A stretch of 64,000 bases of DNA from CALBPI01 sp039033995 (GTDB taxonomy: Bacteria > Pseudomonadota > Gammaproteobacteria > Steroidobacterales > Woeseiaceae), in the NCBI GenBank assembly GCA_039033995.1, contig JBCCBP010000011.1, positions 1 through 64,000 of the forward strand. The letters are read 5' to 3'. Positions 53,116 to 61,539 of this stretch are shown in pieces; positions within the stretch are counted from its first letter, which is position 1; every line of letters begins with the position of its first letter. A program made the position numbers and the translations under genes. The notes below the pieces were generated by a model. It searched no databases, was not told the DNA's origin, and worked only from the letters and a program-made list of their open reading frames with translations.

Positions 53116-53145
53116 AAATTACCGAGTGATCGATAGATTTGTCAA
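53116..53145 (-). promoter_or_regulatory. Putative sigma-70 promoter of paralogue A
   Basis: On the minus strand TTGACA (53140-53145) is followed after 18 bases by TAATTT (53116-53121), about 100 bases before the ATG at 53015. The 373-base gap holds nothing else except the downstream terminator of the neighbouring gene. Confidence 0.5.
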
Positions 53146-53319
53146 TTTTGGTGGGTCATGATGATCGTCAAATCACCGCTATTGACTACAAAACCTTGGC
53201 TAAATATTCACAATCAGCCAAAAGTGGGCGTGGCTGTCATTCTGATTGCAGCGAACTAATCGCCGTAGACTGCGTCATTGCTGCTAAGCATTGACCGATC
53301 AGCGTGGCGTTGATGGCAC

Positions 53320-53354
53320 AAAAAAGCCCCTGCTCGATACGATCGAGCAGGGGC
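53320..53354 (-). terminator. Terminator of paralogue B
   Basis: GCCCCTGCTCGAT-ACG-ATCGAGCAGGGGC, a perfect 13-bp stem followed (minus strand) by TTTTTTG. It lies 35 bases after the stop at 53389. Confidence 0.9.
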
Positions 53355-53388
53355 ATCGGCAACCTTACCTCTAGGTGAACGCTGTGCG

Positions 53389-54123
53389 CTACTCCTCGGA
53401 TGTCTCAGTGTCGTCCTCCTCATCCGGCAGCAGTTCAAGCTCGCCGAACTCGACGTAACCGCCAAGATACTGCATGCGCATCTCGATACGTGCCTTCAGT
53501 TCCTGGCAGTAGACTTCCTGACTAACAGATCCACGCGCGTCGGACGGACGGTAGACGCGGGCGGGCATGCCGCAACGCCCGGTGCGCGAACCAGTCATGT
53601 TATTGAGTCGATCAACGTCGCGTCGGATCAAGCGCTCGATCAATGCTCGATCACCCATCTGGTCTTTCAGAGAGGCAGTGCGCGCTTTGACGTCCGCCAG
53701 TTCGCCCGGAGACATCGCGCTTTGATAGTCGAGGCTGACTCTGACGATTTCCTCATGGCCCCGTTCCGCCGCCAGCAGATACCACGCGGCGGCACCTTCC
53801 TTGTCGACGTCGGTACCCAGACCGTTTTCCATCATATAGCCCACCATGTACTGCGCGTATTTGTCGCCAACGGGCGCCAGGTCTTTACGGTAATACCAAA
53901 ACGCATCGCGATAACGACCTTCGTTATAGGCCTTCTCGGCTTTGCGCTGTGAACTAATAATGTTCTTCTTCGGTGGTTCCCCGACTTCGCCGATGCCCGA
54001 TGGGAAGTTGAGCTGGGCATCCATCTCTACCTGAGCGGCGGCCGTCGCTGCCGGGGCGAATAGCATCGCCGCGAGCGCGACTAGTAGAACTTGCGTTACG
54101 GCGGTGTGGGTACTCTTCGTCAT
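53389..54123 (-). CDS. Secreted SEL1-like/tetratricopeptide protein (paralogue B)
   Basis: 244 residues, same length as the neighbour. The signal peptide is VLLVALAAMLFAPAATAAA; NFPSGIGEVGEPPKKN follows. SEL1-like helices AYNEGRYRDAFWYYRKDLAP, MVGYMMENGLGTDVDKEGAA and LAAERGHEEIV match those in the paralogue position by position. The last third keeps the cysteine pairs (GRCGMPAR and VYCQELKAR) and MQYLGGYVEFGELELLP. An acidic tail ends in SEE. Function unknown. Duplication with divergence of the signal region is the simplest reading. Confidence 0.78.
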   Translation of the reverse strand: MTKSTHTAVTQVLLVALAAMLFAPAATAAAQVEMDAQLNFPSGIGEVGEPPKKNIISSQRKAEKAYNEGRYRDAFWYYRKDLAPVGDKYAQYMVGYMMENGLGTDVDKEGAAAWYLLAAERGHEEIVRVSLDYQSAMSPGELADVKARTASLKDQMGDRALIERLIRRDVDRLNNMTGSRTGRCGMPARVYRPSDARGSVSQEVYCQELKARIEMRMQYLGGYVEFGELELLPDEEDDTETSEE

Positions 54124-54419
54124 GACTGCACATCCTTATTGGGTTGTCTGAGTCTTCGCTAAGCGGGCCAGAATACTAGCGGCCTAAATCGCTGATAATT
54201 CACACTATTTGACAATTAAAATAAGAGCTAGATGCTAATGTTGTCAAAACTTCAGCATCCATCGCCAAGTCCGTTGAAGTTACGCTATGGATGGGCTAAG
54301 CTTTTGAAAAATATCAATAACTTGATTGGGCTTGTGTGTGGTTGCCACCTTGAATACTCAGAGTGGTCGTCACGGTGATTGCGAGGCAGGGGAGGATTAC
54401 CTCGAACATTTTCCGAAAA

Positions 54420-57047
54420 ATGCGCGACTTTGCGCTGTTCACGGCCATTCTTTGTAGTGTTGCTCAGGCACAATCCGGCCTGACAGATCAAGAGATCAAC
54501 GAGTTCGTCGATCGGGTCATGCAATCGCGTGACTATCCCCCTGAGGCTCTGGTTCAATTCGCGAGCGATGCGGAGGCGGCAATTCTTGCGCGGGGTGATG
54601 CAGGCACGCGCAGCATGATCGCCAAGACCTGCCTCGCTGTTGGACGGTCCTACTATCTTGCGCAGCAGATCGATCGCGGTATCGACAAGCTAGATCGCTG
54701 TATTGCAGATTCCGCCAACGCCGCGGAACCCACTCTCTATTTTCAGATGCGCTCATTGCGTTCAGCGTTGTTGTTGGTGACCAACCGACCAGCTGAGAGT
54801 CTCGCTGCGTTATCAAGCTTGATTGCAGAGGACGCAGAAGGTGTTGCACCGCGTGAAAAGTTGCGCGCGATGTACTACTACGCGGGCGCGCTGGCGGAGA
54901 ATGGTCAGGCACTCGCGGCCCACGATCAATACCAAACTACGCTAGAGAAAGCTTTGGTAGAAGGCTTTGATCTAATGGCGCTCGGCATCGCCAACAACTA
55001 TCTGGTCTCGCTGCTGAATGAACATGAGTACGCGACAGCGTCTACCGTCATGGACAAAATTACACCGGTTCTCGATCAGGCATCGCCGAGCGTTGTGCGC
55101 AATTCTTTGTTTCTGCATCGCTGGCAGTTGCAACACCTGGCCGGCAAACCGGCTGTCGCGGCTGCAAGACTACAGGAGTTGATCGACACAACCCTGATCA
55201 ACGATCCCAGTATGCAGGGCAACGGGTATGAATATCTCGCCGACGCACTGCGGGATCTCGGCAGACTAGACGAATCACTGGCCGCCGCTGAACGCGCTGT
55301 GGTTTTGTTGCAGGGCCTGCCGCTAGAAGAGATCGACGCACGTTTTTCATTGGCAGAGACACTGCTTGCGATGGGACGGTCGGAACAGGCCCTGATTCAG
55401 CTCAACGCGATTGACGGCGCTGAAACACGCACGCTGGCGCGCGTAGAGCAGTGGCATCAATTAAGCATTGAAGCGCTGCTAGCGATCGGCAACGCGGAGG
55501 AGGCGCGGGTGCGGTACCAGCAGCTCCTGGCTATTCAAGAACGTCGTCGCGCCGCCATCAGCGCGCAGAGCCGCCGCTACTTTGACGCCAAGCTCACAAA
55601 CCAGCGACAGCAAGCGGAGCTGCTGCGGATGCAACAGAGCCGCGAGTCGCTGGAACAACGCACCGATGCGATCAACGAGCGTGCCAATGCGCTGGAGAAA
55701 TTATCCGAGCGTTCACGACAGATGCGCGCATTGGTATTGGTGGCTGTACTGGCTCTCGGCCTAGCGGCTATTTTGTTGGTTTACGTGTCGGCTAAACGTC
55801 GCTTCGAACGCCGCTTGCGGGAGCGAGAGGAAGAATTGAACGAGAGCCTGCAACAGCAGGTGGAAGAAAAATCTGAGGCGCTGGTCGCACGTATTGAAGA
55901 GCAAAACTTGCTTGAACAGACGTTGGCCAAGACCGCGCACATCGAGTCCATTGGTAAGTTAACAGGCAGCGTCGCTCACGACTTTAACAATCTGATGCAA
56001 GTGATCCGCGTGGCGAATGAGCAACTCGACATCGATGCATTGTCGCCGCTGCAAAAGTCTTTTTTGCGCGGGTCTAATGATGCGCTCGATCATGCAGCTG
56101 CGATCATTCGCCAGCTGCTGTCGTTTGCACGTCGCCAGACTCTGGAATTCGAAACGCTTCACTTTTCTGACATTCTTGATGAATCCGGCCCATTGTTGAA
56201 TGCCGCCGTTGGCAGTGCCATCGACCTTGATGTTCGCGACGGTTCGGGTGATTTCCTGATTCACGTGGATCGTAGTCAATTGGTATCGATGCTGCTTAAT
56301 CTACTGACCAACGCTCGCGATGCGATGCCTGACGGTGGGGGCATTTCGATGCGCGCGGGCCTGTTGACGTTGAAGCCTGGTGACGTCGATATTTGGCCGG
56401 ACATGCCCTTTGGCGATTACCTGTTGTTGACGATCGCAGACACCGGGTGCGGGATGAGTGAAGCAACCCGTGAGCAAGCGTTTGATCCGTTCTACACAAC
56501 CAAGGACGAGCAGACCGGTACGGGACTCGGCCTGAGTTCGGTCAAGGGATTTGCTGCGCAGTCGGGTGGCGATGTGCGCATCATCAGTAGTGACGGTACC
56601 GGGACTACGATCGGGTTGATCCTGCCAAGGGCGCAGGCAAGCAGCACGCACACCCAACAGCTACGTCCATCGCTGCGTCGACTCGATAACATGAGTGTCT
56701 TGCTCGTCGAGGACAACCCCTCGCTCGCGCAAACACTGGTCGCCATGATGCAGCATCTCGGCGCCATCGTGACGCATGTCGAGTCCGCCGACGAAGCGAT
56801 CGCGTTGTTGTCGAAAGGGCAGCATGTTGAAGCGCTGCTATCAGACGTGCGGATGCCTGGTACCAATGATGGTTTCGATCTACATCAGTGGGTGCGCGAT
56901 CATCGTGGCGATGTGCCAGTCGTGCTGATGACCGGCTACAGCGACAGCGACCGCGCGCGGGATGATGTCATCATGATCAACAAGCCGTTCTCGAGCGAGC
57001 AACTGGTAGCGGCGTTAGTGTCCGCCGAAGCGTCTTTGACCGCCTGA
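54420..57047 (+). CDS. Hybrid sensor histidine kinase with N-terminal TPR sensor domain
   Basis: 875 residues from the ATG at 54420, where a signal-like peptide FALFTAILCSVAQAQ starts; a GTG at 54363 is possible. A long TPR/helical region spans residues 30-385. A membrane helix (LVLVAVLALGLAAILLVYV) near 440-460 and a coiled coil (EREEELNESLQQQVEEKSEA) follow. The kinase core has the H-box IGKLTGSVAHDFNNL with phospho-His at about 520, N-box LLNLLTNARDAMP, and G boxes DTGCGMS and GTGLGLSSV. A receiver (LLVEDNPSLAQTLV, with Asp in LLSDVRMPG near 809) closes it. It would signal a periplasmic partner bound by the TPRs. The downstream response regulator is not adjacent. Confidence 0.88.
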   Translation: MRDFALFTAILCSVAQAQSGLTDQEINEFVDRVMQSRDYPPEALVQFASDAEAAILARGDAGTRSMIAKTCLAVGRSYYLAQQIDRGIDKLDRCIADSANAAEPTLYFQMRSLRSALLLVTNRPAESLAALSSLIAEDAEGVAPREKLRAMYYYAGALAENGQALAAHDQYQTTLEKALVEGFDLMALGIANNYLVSLLNEHEYATASTVMDKITPVLDQASPSVVRNSLFLHRWQLQHLAGKPAVAAARLQELIDTTLINDPSMQGNGYEYLADALRDLGRLDESLAAAERAVVLLQGLPLEEIDARFSLAETLLAMGRSEQALIQLNAIDGAETRTLARVEQWHQLSIEALLAIGNAEEARVRYQQLLAIQERRRAAISAQSRRYFDAKLTNQRQQAELLRMQQSRESLEQRTDAINERANALEKLSERSRQMRALVLVAVLALGLAAILLVYVSAKRRFERRLREREEELNESLQQQVEEKSEALVARIEEQNLLEQTLAKTAHIESIGKLTGSVAHDFNNLMQVIRVANEQLDIDALSPLQKSFLRGSNDALDHAAAIIRQLLSFARRQTLEFETLHFSDILDESGPLLNAAVGSAIDLDVRDGSGDFLIHVDRSQLVSMLLNLLTNARDAMPDGGGISMRAGLLTLKPGDVDIWPDMPFGDYLLLTIADTGCGMSEATREQAFDPFYTTKDEQTGTGLGLSSVKGFAAQSGGDVRIISSDGTGTTIGLILPRAQASSTHTQQLRPSLRRLDNMSVLLVEDNPSLAQTLVAMMQHLGAIVTHVESADEAIALLSKGQHVEALLSDVRMPGTNDGFDLHQWVRDHRGDVPVVLMTGYSDSDRARDDVIMINKPFSSEQLVAALVSAEASLTA

Positions 57048-57093
57048 CGTAAACCGACCTACAAACGCGGCGGCGGTTGCGTACAATCTCGCG

Positions 57094-58314
57094 ATGTTGC
57101 AATTCATTCGACAGAACTTCCGCTGGTTGCTCGGCGGCTTCGTACTGACATTCTTCTCAAGCTTTGGGCAGACCTATTTCATAGCTGCGTCGATCGGGGA
57201 ATGGCAGGGTCAGTTCGGCCTCAGTCATGGAGAGATTGGCCGACTGTACATGTTGGCTACACTGACCAGCGCGATCAGTTTGCCCTGGGTCGGCAAGTTG
57301 GTGGACGTCGTCAGTGAACCACGCGTGCTACTGATTGTGATCCCGATGCTTGCGCTCGCGACCGTTCTGGCGGCATTTGCTTGGTCGGTGTTCAGTTTGT
57401 TTCTTGCGATCTACCTGCTGCGCCTGTTCGGGCAAGGAATGATGACGCACACGGCACTCACCGCCACAGGTCGCTGGTTTAGCAATGCGCGAGGGCGTGC
57501 GGTGTCATTGGTCGTGCTCGGTCACCAGGGCGGCGAAGTGACATTGTTGATCGGCTTCGCCACCATGACGACCTGGGTAGGCTATCGCAGTAGCTGGATG
57601 TCGGCTGGTTTGGTGCTGTTGCTCGTGGCATTGCCGCTGGCCCTGTGGGCTTATGCGGCACCTCGTCAGCCCAGTCAGCTCACCGATGAGCAATCCGATC
57701 AGCGCCTCGAGGTACGCAATTGGACGAGAGGTGAGGTTGTTCGCGACCCGTTGTTCTGGATCCTGCTCACCGGCGTTCTGGCACCCGCATTTATCGGTAC
57801 CACGATCTTTTATCATCAAGACTACTTTGCGACTCTGTTCGAATGGCCAGACAATCATTTTGCGAAATCGATCCAACTGATGGCAGTCACAACGGTCGTC
57901 GTGGCATTGCTGTCCGGCATGCTGATCGATCGCTGGGGCGCGTTCCGTATGTTGCCGGTGTTTTTGGTGCCATTATCCGGTGCGTGTTTTGCGATGAGCA
58001 GCGTCGGGGGCAACGCGTTGTTTTTTGTCATGCTGTTGCTGGGTATCAGCTACGGATTGTCGTCGACGTTGTTCGGTGCACTTTGGCCTGAGACTTACGG
58101 GACAGAACACCTTGGGGCGATCCGGTCTGTCACGGTATCTGCCGCGGTGTTGTCGACGGCAGCCGGACCCGGATTGACCGGGACACTGATCGACTTCGGC
58201 ATACCACTGCCACAACAAATGCAGGCATTGGGCATTTATTGTGTCGTGGCGGCAAGTGCAATGCTGCTGGCCCGCGGAGTCATCGGCCGCCGCCGACTAC
58301 GTCAGTCGGCGTAG
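57094..58314 (+). CDS. MFS transporter (NarK/oxalate-formate-like)
   Basis: 406 residues, 12 membrane helices. The N-terminus RWLLGGFVLTFFSSFGQTYF and SHGEIGRLYMLATL identify an MFS of the short type. GKLVDVVSEPRVLLIV near 70 is the loop 2-3 motif. It ends 13 bases inside the convergent MarR gene, and with MarR and the nitroreductase it forms a small drug/redox-type module. Substrate not inferred; efflux or uptake both possible. Confidence 0.83.
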   Translation: MLQFIRQNFRWLLGGFVLTFFSSFGQTYFIAASIGEWQGQFGLSHGEIGRLYMLATLTSAISLPWVGKLVDVVSEPRVLLIVIPMLALATVLAAFAWSVFSLFLAIYLLRLFGQGMMTHTALTATGRWFSNARGRAVSLVVLGHQGGEVTLLIGFATMTTWVGYRSSWMSAGLVLLLVALPLALWAYAAPRQPSQLTDEQSDQRLEVRNWTRGEVVRDPLFWILLTGVLAPAFIGTTIFYHQDYFATLFEWPDNHFAKSIQLMAVTTVVVALLSGMLIDRWGAFRMLPVFLVPLSGACFAMSSVGGNALFFVMLLLGISYGLSSTLFGALWPETYGTEHLGAIRSVTVSAAVLSTAAGPGLTGTLIDFGIPLPQQMQALGIYCVVAASAMLLARGVIGRRRLRQSA

Positions 58315-58784
58315 GCGATGTCTTCAAGCATTTCTCGAATCCGAAACAGCACTGTAAGCGTTTCCTCGAGCTCCTCTGAGGTGACCCGTGTCTGCAACTG
58401 AGGGTATGCAGGTGACAGGCTTGTCGTGATTGCTTCGCGATGCGCGAGTCCGGCTTTGGTGATGCTGACAAATTTTTGACGACGATCTCGTTCACCGGAT
58501 TTCAATGCGACATGGCCTTTGGAAACCAGTTTCTTGATCGTCGAGGTCATCGTCGGCTGGCTCACCAAAAACGCCTTTGCCAATTCGGTAATAGTCTCTT
58601 CCTTCGACAAACGCGCGAGTCGATTTAACACGCCAAACTGAGCCACGCTCGTACCTACCGGCAGCGCTCGCTGGAACAGTGTTGTCGACATATGGGCGAT
58701 CATGTCGATTTCTGTGAACAGTTTAAATTCGACACTGTCGTTTGCTGTGCCGGCGTCCGATTCCAGGTGAGCATCCTTGCTCAT
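58302..58784 (-). CDS. MarR-family transcriptional regulator
   Basis: 160 residues. A winged-helix region (ITELAKAFLVSQPTMTSTIK, then KLVSKGHVALKSGERDRRQK with the wing RDRRQK) fills residues 65-110. The ATG at 58784 overlaps the stop of the nitroreductase gene (ATGA), so the two are cotranslated. It likely represses the operon and responds to a small ligand. The inverted repeat at 59954-60004 is the expected operator. Its 3' end overlaps that of the MFS gene on the other strand. Confidence 0.88.
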   Translation of the reverse strand: MSKDAHLESDAGTANDSVEFKLFTEIDMIAHMSTTLFQRALPVGTSVAQFGVLNRLARLSKEETITELAKAFLVSQPTMTSTIKKLVSKGHVALKSGERDRRQKFVSITKAGLAHREAITTSLSPAYPQLQTRVTSEELEETLTVLFRIREMLEDIAYAD

Positions 58785-59941
58785 GCGTCTGTCTTCATGA
58801 GGACCGCCGACAGCGGCCAGCGCGGAGAGGGTGGTGGCACGTCGGCATAGCCCAAACGAAACAGACCCTGGACGGTCGCAGCCGTGTTGTTGGTGAGTTG
58901 GCGATGGATTGCGGCATAGTGTGTACGCATTTCAGGAAACTCCTGCAACGCCTGGCTCAACGGCTGGATGGCGATACCGAGTTTGGTCGCGGTCAAATGC
59001 CATCGCAGCCACGCGGCACCGGCGTGCAGTTGAGCCAGGCGATCATTGTGCTCTGTCGTGATCCACCCAAACGTATTGGTGGCGTCGATCAGGGCACTAT
59101 AGAAGTCTTGTGAACTATCGTAGGCAAAACTGTCGGGCTCAGCCATTTTTTCACGTGTCATGACCCCGACTATGCGCAGCGCTCGAAACAGCGGTCCGCC
59201 GAGTGAAATGCCGTCTGGGTTTGCGGCGACTTCGCCGGCTGCAATACGGGTTAGTTGCACACTCTCATTGTGGGTTCTTGCGGTATTGCTTTCCGTGAGC
59301 CAGCTTGCATGACAGATTTCCTTGATCGCTGAGACAGTGCTCAACTCGCTAGTCGTGCCCGCTGAAGTGGCGGGTCGTGAGACGCTGGCAACAAGCGCGT
59401 TTAAGGCCGCGTCGGGAATGCTGCGATCCAACGCATACGGTTGTCGGTGCGTTCTGCGCGCGAGCATCCACGGTGCGAGATTATCCGACGCTACAGAAGT
59501 CGATGCCGCAAGCGTCAGACGCGCAATTGGTGCGTTATCGAGCGGTCGGTCAGCGGACGACGCGACCAGCCACTCGACACGGGCTATATGCCCGGTTAGC
59601 GTTGCGGCGATTTTGAATTGCTCAATCATCGCGCCAAGGCCGATCGTGATTTGGCGGTTAAGTGGATCAGTCTGCGGTAGCAATCGATCGAGATCCGGCC
59701 ACACAGTGACGGTGTCGTCGCCCTCAAGTGCCACGCGCCACGGCTGCCGGTTGTGCGGTGAGGGCGCCAGAATCGCGTAGGCCAGCGCTTTCAGGCGCGG
59801 ATCGGGTAGCGAATCTGTATCCACTGCCCAGGGGGAACGGGCGGTTTGCATCGCGAATCGATCGTGCAAAAGTGTGCCGGCAGTCGGGGCGACGACCAGT
59901 GTTGTTGCGCCGAGACTGATGATTTGTCGGCGGGTTAGCAC
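58781..59941 (-). CDS. Acg-like FMN-binding nitroreductase family protein, Tat-type
   Basis: 386 residues. GTG start with AGGAG six bases before. MLTRRQIISLGATTLVVAPT is a twin-arginine signal. Nitroreductase features: LAPSPHNRQPWRVALEGDD near 57-75 (FMN-binding Asn/Arg), and LHAGAAWLRWHLTATKLGIA near 305. It resembles the Acg/nitroreductase group, with an FMN domain doubled in length. Family members reduce nitro or quinone compounds or store flavin. It is four-base-coupled with MarR, and the operator upstream overlaps its promoter. Confidence 0.82.
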   Translation of the reverse strand: MLTRRQIISLGATTLVVAPTAGTLLHDRFAMQTARSPWAVDTDSLPDPRLKALAYAILAPSPHNRQPWRVALEGDDTVTVWPDLDRLLPQTDPLNRQITIGLGAMIEQFKIAATLTGHIARVEWLVASSADRPLDNAPIARLTLAASTSVASDNLAPWMLARRTHRQPYALDRSIPDAALNALVASVSRPATSAGTTSELSTVSAIKEICHASWLTESNTARTHNESVQLTRIAAGEVAANPDGISLGGPLFRALRIVGVMTREKMAEPDSFAYDSSQDFYSALIDATNTFGWITTEHNDRLAQLHAGAAWLRWHLTATKLGIAIQPLSQALQEFPEMRTHYAAIHRQLTNNTAATVQGLFRLGYADVPPPSPRWPLSAVLMKTDA

Positions 59942-59953
59942 GATGAGCTCCTA

Positions 59954-60004
59954 TTTTACATAGACATCAATGTATAGCGTTATAATATAGATGTCTATGT
60001 AAAA
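59954..60004. promoter_or_regulatory. 15-bp perfect inverted repeat, MarR operator overlapping promoter
   Basis: TTTTACATAGACATC (59954-59968) and GATGTCTATGTAAAA (59990-60004) are exact reverse complements around 21 bases. Each arm contains a near-palindromic ATAGA-TGTCTAT-type box (59960-59971, 59987-59998). On the minus strand TAGACA and TACATT, 17 bases apart, lie in the two arms, so a bound dimer pair would cover the nitroreductase-MarR promoter. Self-regulation is the likely use. Confidence 0.75.
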
Positions 60005-60070
60005 GCGCAACCCTAGTGAATTGCGACACACCACGCAGAGAATGTGACCCGAAACGTTTAACCTCTCATT

Positions 60071-60556
60071 ATGAAACTGTTTGTTCGCTTGCTGTGTTTG
60101 GTCATCGTGGTCGCGCTAGCCGGTCCATTCTTCATTAAGGGTCCTGATGGTCGGCCGTTGTGGACGGTTGACGATACGCTGCGACGCCTGAAACGCGCTT
60201 TGCCCGACACATCTTCCGGCAATGTTCTCCAGGACGTCTCAGGGCTAGGCAACAATGAGGTGATGGTCTATCGCTGGCAAGATGCCGATGGTACCTGGCA
60301 TTTCGCGGCAGAAGCGCCCGACGGTGTTATGGCCGAGACGATGGTGATCGATACGCGTACCAACGCGATGCAAGCGATGCGGCCCGTTACGACACCGGCG
60401 GAAGGCGTGTATGCCGATAACGAGCCGCAGCAGATGACTTCGCCGATGATCGGGCCGTATCCCTCTCCGGAAGCGACGCGCGAGCTGATCGAAGACGTCA
60501 AGGCTATAGAGGCGCTATCGGAACAGCGCCTGAAGCAGCTTGAGCAGGTGCGATAG
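60071..60556 (+). CDS. DUF4124-like envelope protein
   Basis: 161 residues. The N-terminal hydrophobic helix (LFVRLLCLVIVVALAGPFFI) is a signal or anchor. VMVYRWQDADGTWHFAAEAP at about 62-81 is the DUF4124 signature (Y-x-W-x-D-x-D-G-x-x-H/x-F). The C-terminal part, with a helical end (EDVKAIEALSEQRLKQLEQV), is probably a coiled coil. Function unknown. It lies by itself between the nitroreductase and PEP-CTERM genes. Confidence 0.7.
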   Translation: MKLFVRLLCLVIVVALAGPFFIKGPDGRPLWTVDDTLRRLKRALPDTSSGNVLQDVSGLGNNEVMVYRWQDADGTWHFAAEAPDGVMAETMVIDTRTNAMQAMRPVTTPAEGVYADNEPQQMTSPMIGPYPSPEATRELIEDVKAIEALSEQRLKQLEQVR

Positions 60557-60700
60557 ATCTGGCATTAGCGGAATCCGTATTTGGTCGGGCAACAAACGTC
60601 AGTCGGCATATGCAGTTGGAAAATCGTCGAGATTTATTACAGTTCCGTTTCTGGATGGTCGCACTGAACTAAAAAAAATTTATAAAACAATGAGTTAAAA

Positions 60701-60732
60701 GATTGGCATGACACTTGCTTCGTACTAAGCAA
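60701..60732 (+). promoter_or_regulatory. Sigma-54 promoter of PEP-CTERM gene 2
   Basis: TGGCAT (60704-60709), five bases, TTGC (60715-60718): the -24/-12 sigma-54 consensus. The 24 bases GATTGGCATG ... TTGCTTCGTA are the same as at 27594 except for three changed bases, and the inverted pair TTGCT / AGCAA (60715-60719, 60728-60732) is kept. Confidence 0.8.
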
Positions 60733-60760
60733 GAAACGAGATGCAACTGGGACTTCAATA

Positions 60761-61366
60761 ATGAAAAAATTCTCATCAAAACTGCTTGTAGCCATCGCGG
60801 CACTGTGTTTTGCACCGCTGGCGCAAGCGACGATTATCAATACCATCGACATGACCGTGCGCTCCAGCACCTATTCAGTGGGCGCGGATGATTCGATCGA
60901 TCACATCGAATCGCAATTTCTGGCGGGCAACCTGATTTGTGAAACGTCTCTAACGGCGTTGGACAACGCAGGCAGTCGCCAAAGCTGTAACGGTCCACGC
61001 CGCAACATCGCGACGTTGTTTGAAGTGAACTTCACGCAGACTGGTACCACGATGTGGCAGTTCGGTGGCGACTGGGGTCGCGGCGGTGCGGTCTTCATTC
61101 GTGGTGGCTTCACTCGCACGGACGACATCTGGTGGAACGGCGACTGGGAGAACGGTGACGTCATCGATTTCCGCACCGTGGGCCGTGGTACCGCTACGCT
61201 GAACCTGCTGGGCTTCGAAAATTGCTGTGCCGGTGGCATGTCACTGCGCTACTCAACCGATGGTGGCAGCACCTGGACAATCGCGACAGCAGTACCGGCG
61301 CCAGGCGCGCTGGCATTGATTGGCTTCGCATTGCTGGGAATGGGTCTGGCTCGTCGCCGCGCCTGA
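60761..61366 (+). CDS. PEP-CTERM sorting domain protein
   Basis: 201 residues. MKKFSSKLLVAIAALCFAPL begins a signal peptide ending QATIINT. The middle (VNFTQTGTTMWQFGGDWG, and WNGDWENGDVIDFRTVG) is beta-rich with a few cysteines (ICETS, SCNGP, NCCAGG), so disulfides are likely. The tail VPAPGALALIGFALLGMGLA, then RRRA is the exosortase signal. It is secreted, processed and probably part of the extracellular matrix. No similarity to the other PEP-CTERM protein except the tail. Its sigma-54 promoter is shared in sequence. Terminator follows at 61391. Confidence 0.88.
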   Translation: MKKFSSKLLVAIAALCFAPLAQATIINTIDMTVRSSTYSVGADDSIDHIESQFLAGNLICETSLTALDNAGSRQSCNGPRRNIATLFEVNFTQTGTTMWQFGGDWGRGGAVFIRGGFTRTDDIWWNGDWENGDVIDFRTVGRGTATLNLLGFENCCAGGMSLRYSTDGGSTWTIATAVPAPGALALIGFALLGMGLARRRA

Positions 61367-61390
61367 TTCGGCCGCTAGTCGAATACTACG

Positions 61391-61420
61391 AAGACCCTGC
61401 CTCGGCAGGGTCTTTTTTTT
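61391..61420 (+). terminator. Intrinsic terminator after PEP-CTERM gene 2
   Basis: AAGACCCTGC-CTCG-GCAGGGTCTT followed by TTTTTT, a 10-bp stem about 25 bases after the stop. Confidence 0.92.
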
Positions 61421-61539
61421 GCCTGCGGTATTTTGATCAGACGGGTCTTGTTCAAGTATAGATCCGGCAGAGCGGCGCACTCGTGGCTTTCACGATGCGC
61501 TCGCTCGCCGCGCATGCCTCGATTGGGTACTATCGCGGA

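Noticed and set aside
59954..60004. Transposon terminal repeats
   Set aside because: Arms are only 21 bases apart and overlap a promoter, with no transposase; fits an operator.
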